From Massilia glaciei (GTDB lineage: Bacteria; Pseudomonadota; Gammaproteobacteria; Burkholderiales; Burkholderiaceae_D), in contig NZ_PXWF02000241.1 in the NCBI RefSeq assembly GCF_003011895.2, positions 1-45,477 on the forward strand: DNA of 45,477 bases. The letters run 5' to 3'. Positions 41,579 to 45,477 of this stretch are shown one piece after another; within the stretch, counting starts at the first letter, position 1, and the number at the start of each line of letters is the position of its first letter. The position numbers were made by a program, and so were the translations under genes. Under the pieces are notes generated by a model. That model worked only from the letters and a program-made list of their open reading frames with translations, ran no database searches and was not told the origin of the DNA.

Positions 41579-42559
41579 ATGAATGAAGTAGCAGCCAAAG
41601 TGAGATGCTCGGTCTACCGCAGCGGGAAGAAACTGCGCGAGGTGTCGATCGACGATATCAGCGAGGCGCTTGAGGAGGACGGCACTTTTGTCTGGCTGGG
41701 CCTGTTCGAGCCCGATGTCGAGCTCATGCGGAAGGTGCAAGACGAATTCGGCCTGCACGACCTCGCGGTCGAGGACGCGCTCAAGGCGCACCAGCGGCCC
41801 AAGCTCGAGGAATACGGCGAGATTTTGTTCATCGTGTTGCGGACCATGACGCTCGTCGACAAAACGATCAACCATGGCGAAACCCATTTGTTCGTCGGCC
41901 CGCGCTTCGTCGTCACCATCCGCCACGGCAATTCGGCCGGCTACGCGGGCGTGCGCGCGCGCACCGAGTTCATGCCCGCGCGCCTCGCGACGGGGCCCGG
42001 CTACGTGCTCTATTCGATCATCGACTTCATCGTCGACCATTACCTGCCATGCATCGACCATCTGCAGGCGCGCTTCCGCCAGGTCGAGGAGGAACTGTTC
42101 CAGCCGGATCCGCCGATCTCGAACCTCGAGGATTTCTACGACCTCAAGAACGAGTTGCTCACGCTGCACGCGGCGGCGATGCCGCTGACGGACATCTGCA
42201 ACGAGCTGCTGCGCTTCCACGGCGACATCGTGCCGAAGGAAAACCGCATCTACTACCGGGACATCCTCGACCACGTCGCCCGGGTCACGCACACCGCCGA
42301 CCGGATCCAGGAAATGATCAACGCGGCGATGCAGGTCTCGCTGGCGCAGATGACGATCCGCCAGAACGAGGTCGTCAAGCGTCTCGCCGGCTGGGGCGCG
42401 ATCCTGGCGCTGCCGACCATGGTGTTCAGCCTGTACGGCATGAATTTCGACTTCATGCCCGAGCTCAAGTCGCGCTACGGCTACCCGGCCGTGATGATCG
42501 GCATCGTGGTCGGTTGCTACCTGCTGCACCGGCGCCTCAAGCGCGTGGGCTGGATGTAG
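41579..42559 (+). CDS. corA: CorA-family magnesium/cobalt channel
   Basis: This 326-residue inner-membrane protein has the large cytoplasmic N-terminal domain of CorA (for example FVWLGLFEPDVELM, LAVEDALKAHQRPKLEEYG), a long stalk helix region (DRIQEMINAAMQVSLAQMTIRQNEVVKRL) and two C-terminal membrane helices. The selectivity motif YGMNF closes the first helix. The last residues are basic (RRLKRVGWM). A pentameric Mg2+ channel is expected. GGAGA precedes the ATG, placed 7 bases upstream. It is divergent from the interrupted nitroreductase gene. Confidence 0.93.
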   Translation: MNEVAAKVRCSVYRSGKKLREVSIDDISEALEEDGTFVWLGLFEPDVELMRKVQDEFGLHDLAVEDALKAHQRPKLEEYGEILFIVLRTMTLVDKTINHGETHLFVGPRFVVTIRHGNSAGYAGVRARTEFMPARLATGPGYVLYSIIDFIVDHYLPCIDHLQARFRQVEEELFQPDPPISNLEDFYDLKNELLTLHAAAMPLTDICNELLRFHGDIVPKENRIYYRDILDHVARVTHTADRIQEMINAAMQVSLAQMTIRQNEVVKRLAGWGAILALPTMVFSLYGMNFDFMPELKSRYGYPAVMIGIVVGCYLLHRRLKRVGWM

Positions 42560-42652
42560 GCGCGCCGTTGCCCGCTTGAAATCGCGCGCCACCGGGAACG
42601 TGGGCGCCGCGCGCGCCATCTAAGCTCCTTTGACCGAGTTTAGGAGCACGTC

Positions 42653-44206
42653 ATGCAAGCACTCACCAATGGCGCTTCGACATCCATCTGGCAGGCGAGC
42701 GCAAGCTCGCCGCTGTTCCCGCAACTGGCGCGGGACATCCACGCCGATGTCTGCGTGATCGGGGCCGGCATCGCCGGCCTCACCACGGCCTATCTGCTCT
42801 CGCAGCAACAAAAGAACGTCATCCTGATCGATGCAATCGGCATCGGCGCCGGCGAGACGGGGCGCACCACCGCCCACTTTTTCCCGCCCGACGAGTGGTA
42901 CGCCAACATCGAAAAATCGTTCGGCCGCAAACACGCCGCGCTGGTGGCCGGCAGTTTTTCGGCCGCGACAACGCAGGTCGAATCGATCATTCGAAACGAA
43001 CAGATCGATTGTGAATTCGAACGCCTCGACGGTTACCTGTACGCGCTGCCGGCGAACGGGTTCAGGGACATCGGCCAGGAGCTCGACGCGGCCAGCCGCG
43101 CCGGCGTCACGGTGCACAAACTCGAGCGCGTGCCCGGCCTGCCTTTCGACACCGGCCCCTGCGTGCAATACCCGCGCCAGGCCCAGTTCCATCCCCTGAA
43201 GTACCTGAACGGACTGGCGACGGCCTTCGTGCGCAAAGGCGGGGCGCTCCATTGCGGCACCCGCGCGCTCGAGGTCGACGGCGACCTGACCGCGCAAAAG
43301 GTGCGCACCAACGGCGGCACGATCAGCGCCGATTCGGTCGTCGTCGCGACCAATACGCCGTTCAACAACCGCGTGGTGATGCACACCAAACAGGCCGCCT
43401 ATCGCACCTACGTCATTGGCGCGCGCGTGCCCAAAGGCAGCGTGCCGCGCATCTTGTTGTGGGACACGGGCGATCCGTATTACTACATCCGCCTCGAGAC
43501 GCCCGACGGCGCATCCGACCACGACATGCTCGTCATCGGCGGCGCCGACCACAAAGTGGGGCAGGACGGCCATCCGGAGCACCGCTACGACGAGATCGAA
43601 CGCTGGATGCGCGAGCACTTTCCGATGGCGCAGGCGGTCGAGTACCGCTGGTCGGGCGAGGTGATGGAACCGTCGGACGGCCCCGCCTTTTTGGGCCGCA
43701 ATCCGATGGACGAGCGCAATGTCTACATCATCACTGGCGATTCGGGCAATGGCATGACCCATTGCACCATTGGCGCGATGATCGTCAGCGACCTGATCAT
43801 GCGGCGCGAGAATCCCTGGGCCGGGCTCTACGACCCGGCCCGCAAGGTCGTCCACGGCTTGTCCGAGTTCGTCAGCGAGCAGGCCAACACGTTCGCGCAG
43901 TACGGGGACTGGGTGACCGGCGGCGAGGTCGCCTCGGTGGCCGACATCGGGGCGGGCGAGGGCGCCATCGTCCGCGACGGCGTGCACAAAGTGGCGGTCT
44001 ACCGCGACCACCGCGGCGACCTGCACTCCTGCTCGGCCAGTTGCACGCATCTGGGCTGCGTGGTGCATTTCAACTCCGCCGAGCGGTCCTGGGACTGCCC
44101 CTGCCATGGATCGCGCTTCGACATCAACGGCACCGTCTTGCACGGCCCCGCCGGCGCGCCGCTCAGGAAAGTCGTGCTGCACGCGCGCGAGACAGAATCG
44201 ACTTAA
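42653..44206 (+). CDS. FAD-dependent oxidoreductase with C-terminal Rieske domain
   Basis: This 517-residue protein combines a DAO-type FAD oxidoreductase (dinucleotide motif VIGAGIAGLTTAYLLS near residue 35; a second contact in GDSGNGMTHCTIGAMI) with a C-terminal Rieske 2Fe-2S domain, ligands CTH (Cys464, His466) and CPCH (Cys482, His485). This architecture is found in proteins annotated as FAD-dependent oxidoreductase/Rieske fusions, with unknown physiological substrate. The Rieske cluster would relay electrons from the flavin. AGGAG is placed 7 bases before the ATG. No signal peptide or membrane segment was seen. Confidence 0.88.
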   Translation: MQALTNGASTSIWQASASSPLFPQLARDIHADVCVIGAGIAGLTTAYLLSQQQKNVILIDAIGIGAGETGRTTAHFFPPDEWYANIEKSFGRKHAALVAGSFSAATTQVESIIRNEQIDCEFERLDGYLYALPANGFRDIGQELDAASRAGVTVHKLERVPGLPFDTGPCVQYPRQAQFHPLKYLNGLATAFVRKGGALHCGTRALEVDGDLTAQKVRTNGGTISADSVVVATNTPFNNRVVMHTKQAAYRTYVIGARVPKGSVPRILLWDTGDPYYYIRLETPDGASDHDMLVIGGADHKVGQDGHPEHRYDEIERWMREHFPMAQAVEYRWSGEVMEPSDGPAFLGRNPMDERNVYIITGDSGNGMTHCTIGAMIVSDLIMRRENPWAGLYDPARKVVHGLSEFVSEQANTFAQYGDWVTGGEVASVADIGAGEGAIVRDGVHKVAVYRDHRGDLHSCSASCTHLGCVVHFNSAERSWDCPCHGSRFDINGTVLHGPAGAPLRKVVLHARETEST

Positions 44207-44231
44207 GGGGAGTGCGACCGTAATCCAATTC

Positions 44232-44260
44232 ACTTGCCCGAAAACATTGTTTGCTTTAGA
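44232..44260 (+). promoter_or_regulatory. Possible sigma70 promoter before the GH25 gene
   Basis: TTGCCC and TAGATT are spaced by 17 bases, followed by an AT-rich stretch and a small hairpin with arms CATCC/GGATG. The start would fall about 50 bases before the GH25 ATG at 44315. Found by eye; coordinates are approximate to a few bases. Confidence 0.3.
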
Positions 44261-44314
44261 TTAATTTTGCACATCCAGCATGGTGGATGCGCTTAATTAG
44301 CCGAGGGGGGAGCG

Positions 44315-44951
44315 ATGCTAAAGGGTATAGACATTTTTTTCCGGGACCGGGCCGATCGACTGGCCCCGGGTGCGCGCGGCGGGCATCGATTTTTGCTTCG
44401 TGCGCGCCGCCTATGGCGACAAGGCGGACGTCAACGCCAAAGCCAACCTGGCCGCCGCCAAGGCGGTCGGGATCACCTGCGGCGTCTACCATTTTCTGCG
44501 CACGAGCAAGGACGCCACCGCCCAGGTGGCGCTGATGGCGGCGCTGTTCGATTCGCTGGGCATCGGCGCCGGCGATTTGCCGCCGGTCGTCGATGTCGAA
44601 GACAACCCCGCCTTCGACGGCCCCTGGAACACGGCCAACAACGGCAGCTACCTTGCGATGGTCGCCGATTGGGTCGCGACGGTGCGCGCCAAAACGGGGG
44701 CGGCGCCGGTCGTCTACACGCGCGCCCGATTCTGGCGCCAGCTCGGTTCGCCCACCGGCTTCGCCGACTGCCCGCTGTGGGTGGCGAACGACCGCCCGGC
44801 GCCGCCGGACTTGCCGTCGACCTGGAATGCATTCACGTTCTGGCAGCACAGCGACAGCGGCACCATCGACGGCATGCCGGGCACGGCCAATGACATGAAT
44901 TACGTCATGAGCGACGACGCGGCCGCCTTGCGCGCATTGACGCTTACGTAG
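44315..44951 (+). pseudogene. GH25 lysozyme-like gene with frameshift in a poly-T run
   Basis: The ATG at 44315 (after a GGGGGGAGCG site) begins MLKGIDIF, the family start with the first catalytic Asp. After seven T residues (44334-44340) the frame goes wrong. Removing one T gives IDIFSGTGPIDWPRVRAAGI, which joins the rest of GH25: FCFVRAAYGDK, GVYHFLRTSKD, LPPVVDVEDNP, VVYTRARFW, LWVANDRP and FTFWQHSDSG. A shorter frame from GTG 44370 covers only the latter part and would lack the first strand and Asp. The enzyme, if whole, cuts peptidoglycan and is leaderless. It may be a true pseudogene, a sequencing error in the homopolymer, or slippage-rescued. Confidence 0.75.
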
Positions 44952-44953
44952 GA

Positions 44954-45445
44954 TCAGGCACGCTCGAAGCGGCAGCCGTAGCAGCCGTAGGCGGCAAACC
45001 GGGCCAGCACGAAGCGAATCTCGGCACGCCCAAAAAGCGCGCGCAGATGGGCCCCGGCGGCGTCCGGCGCGGTGATGACCGCGTCGACGATGCGTTCGCC
45101 GTCGCCATAGGCGCGCAGCACGAAGTCGCTTTTGAAATAGCCATGCTCCCCCGACGCCGGCATGCACGCCGGGTCCACCGCCGCGCCGCTCCCATGCGCG
45201 AGTATGAAGACGGGCCCGTATTCCCGGTACTGCCCGGCCCCCTCGAACGGGCAGTAGCTCGCCAACAGCAGCTTTTCACCTGGCAGCGCGCGCCGCAGCA
45301 CGTCCCTGCAAGGCTCGCCGCCGAGCGCGATCCGGTGCTCGACCGGTTGCAACTGGTCGTCCCGGCCCAGCGTCCTGGCGCGCTCGACGAATGCGGCCCT
45401 GAGAGGAACGATCTTGAATGCGGCTTGTTCGACACCACTATGCAT
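44954..45445 (-). CDS. DUF1203-family protein
   Basis: This 163-residue protein carries the DUF1203 signature: FKIVPLRAAFVERAR, LGGEPCRDVLRRALPGEKLLLASYCPFE and GQYREYGPVFILAH. It ends YGCYGCRFERA. No molecular function is known for the family. There is no signal peptide or membrane segment. The start at ATG 45445 is plausible but the ribosome-binding site (GGGTAG) is weak. It converges on the GH25 gene with 2 bases between the stops. The upstream promoter region is cut by the window end. Confidence 0.82.
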   Translation of the reverse strand: MHSGVEQAAFKIVPLRAAFVERARTLGRDDQLQPVEHRIALGGEPCRDVLRRALPGEKLLLASYCPFEGAGQYREYGPVFILAHGSGAAVDPACMPASGEHGYFKSDFVLRAYGDGERIVDAVITAPDAAGAHLRALFGRAEIRFVLARFAAYGCYGCRFERA

Positions 45446-45477
45446 GCTGCTACCCAGGGCGATTGCATGAAGCCAAA

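Overview
The window is a GC-rich chromosomal segment. The nosZ-nosR-nosDFYL gene order, the Tat-type NosZ, the adjacent alpha-2-macroglobulin/PBP1C pair and a 180-bp inverted-repeat element of a kind I associate with Massilia/Duganella/Janthinobacterium relatives suggest a betaproteobacterium, probably an Oxalobacteraceae member. That placement is an inference. No rRNA, tRNA or CRISPR array was seen.

Layout. (1) 206-1887: a two-gene ABC-2 type exporter, visibly less GC-rich than the rest. (2) 2037-2692: a VapBC toxin-antitoxin pair with a palindromic operator. (3) 2957-11153: a periplasmic alpha-2-macroglobulin with an intact CLEQ thioester motif, followed one base later by PBP1C. (4) 11304-11632: a Phd-type antitoxin whose PIN toxin is cut to a 26-codon stub. 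(5) 11876-16257: a GH49-like beta-helix glycosidase and three minus-strand exported proteins of unknown function. (6) 16676-26096: a nitrous oxide reductase locus, nosZ-R-D-F-Y-L, a c5-like cytochrome lipoprotein and an ApbE flavin transferase (NosX role), with an FNR-like box upstream. NosZ reduces N2O, NosR and ApbE form the flavoprotein branch, NosDFY and NosL supply sulfur and copper, and the cytochrome is a candidate electron donor.

(7) 26339-28843: YbaN, a small membrane protein, a 123-bp duplicated segment bracketing an orphan mini flagellar-rod gene, a TPR remnant and a ParDE-like pair whose antitoxin seems to need a non-standard start codon. (8) 29295-32476: a compact three-gene cassette of an acyl-CoA-dehydrogenase-like flavoprotein, a PhnD-like protein without a signal peptide, and a cysteine-less TusA-like domain fused to a diiron ferritin-like domain. 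I cannot assign it to a known pathway; it is the best candidate here for an undescribed system. (9) 32624-35678: small proteins of unknown function, a 180-bp MITE-like element, a strong terminator and a VOC protein. (10) 35766-45445: malonyl-CoA synthetase, an exported amidohydrolase, a membrane-linked SagB-type double nitroreductase with an in-frame stop near its 5' end, CorA, a FAD/Rieske oxidoreductase, a frameshifted GH25 lysozyme and a DUF1203 protein.

Most longer genes carry recognisable family motifs. Promoter and operator calls were made by eye and are weaker. Three likely broken or recoded genes (PIN stub, SagB-type 5' end, GH25) need resequencing before biological interpretation.
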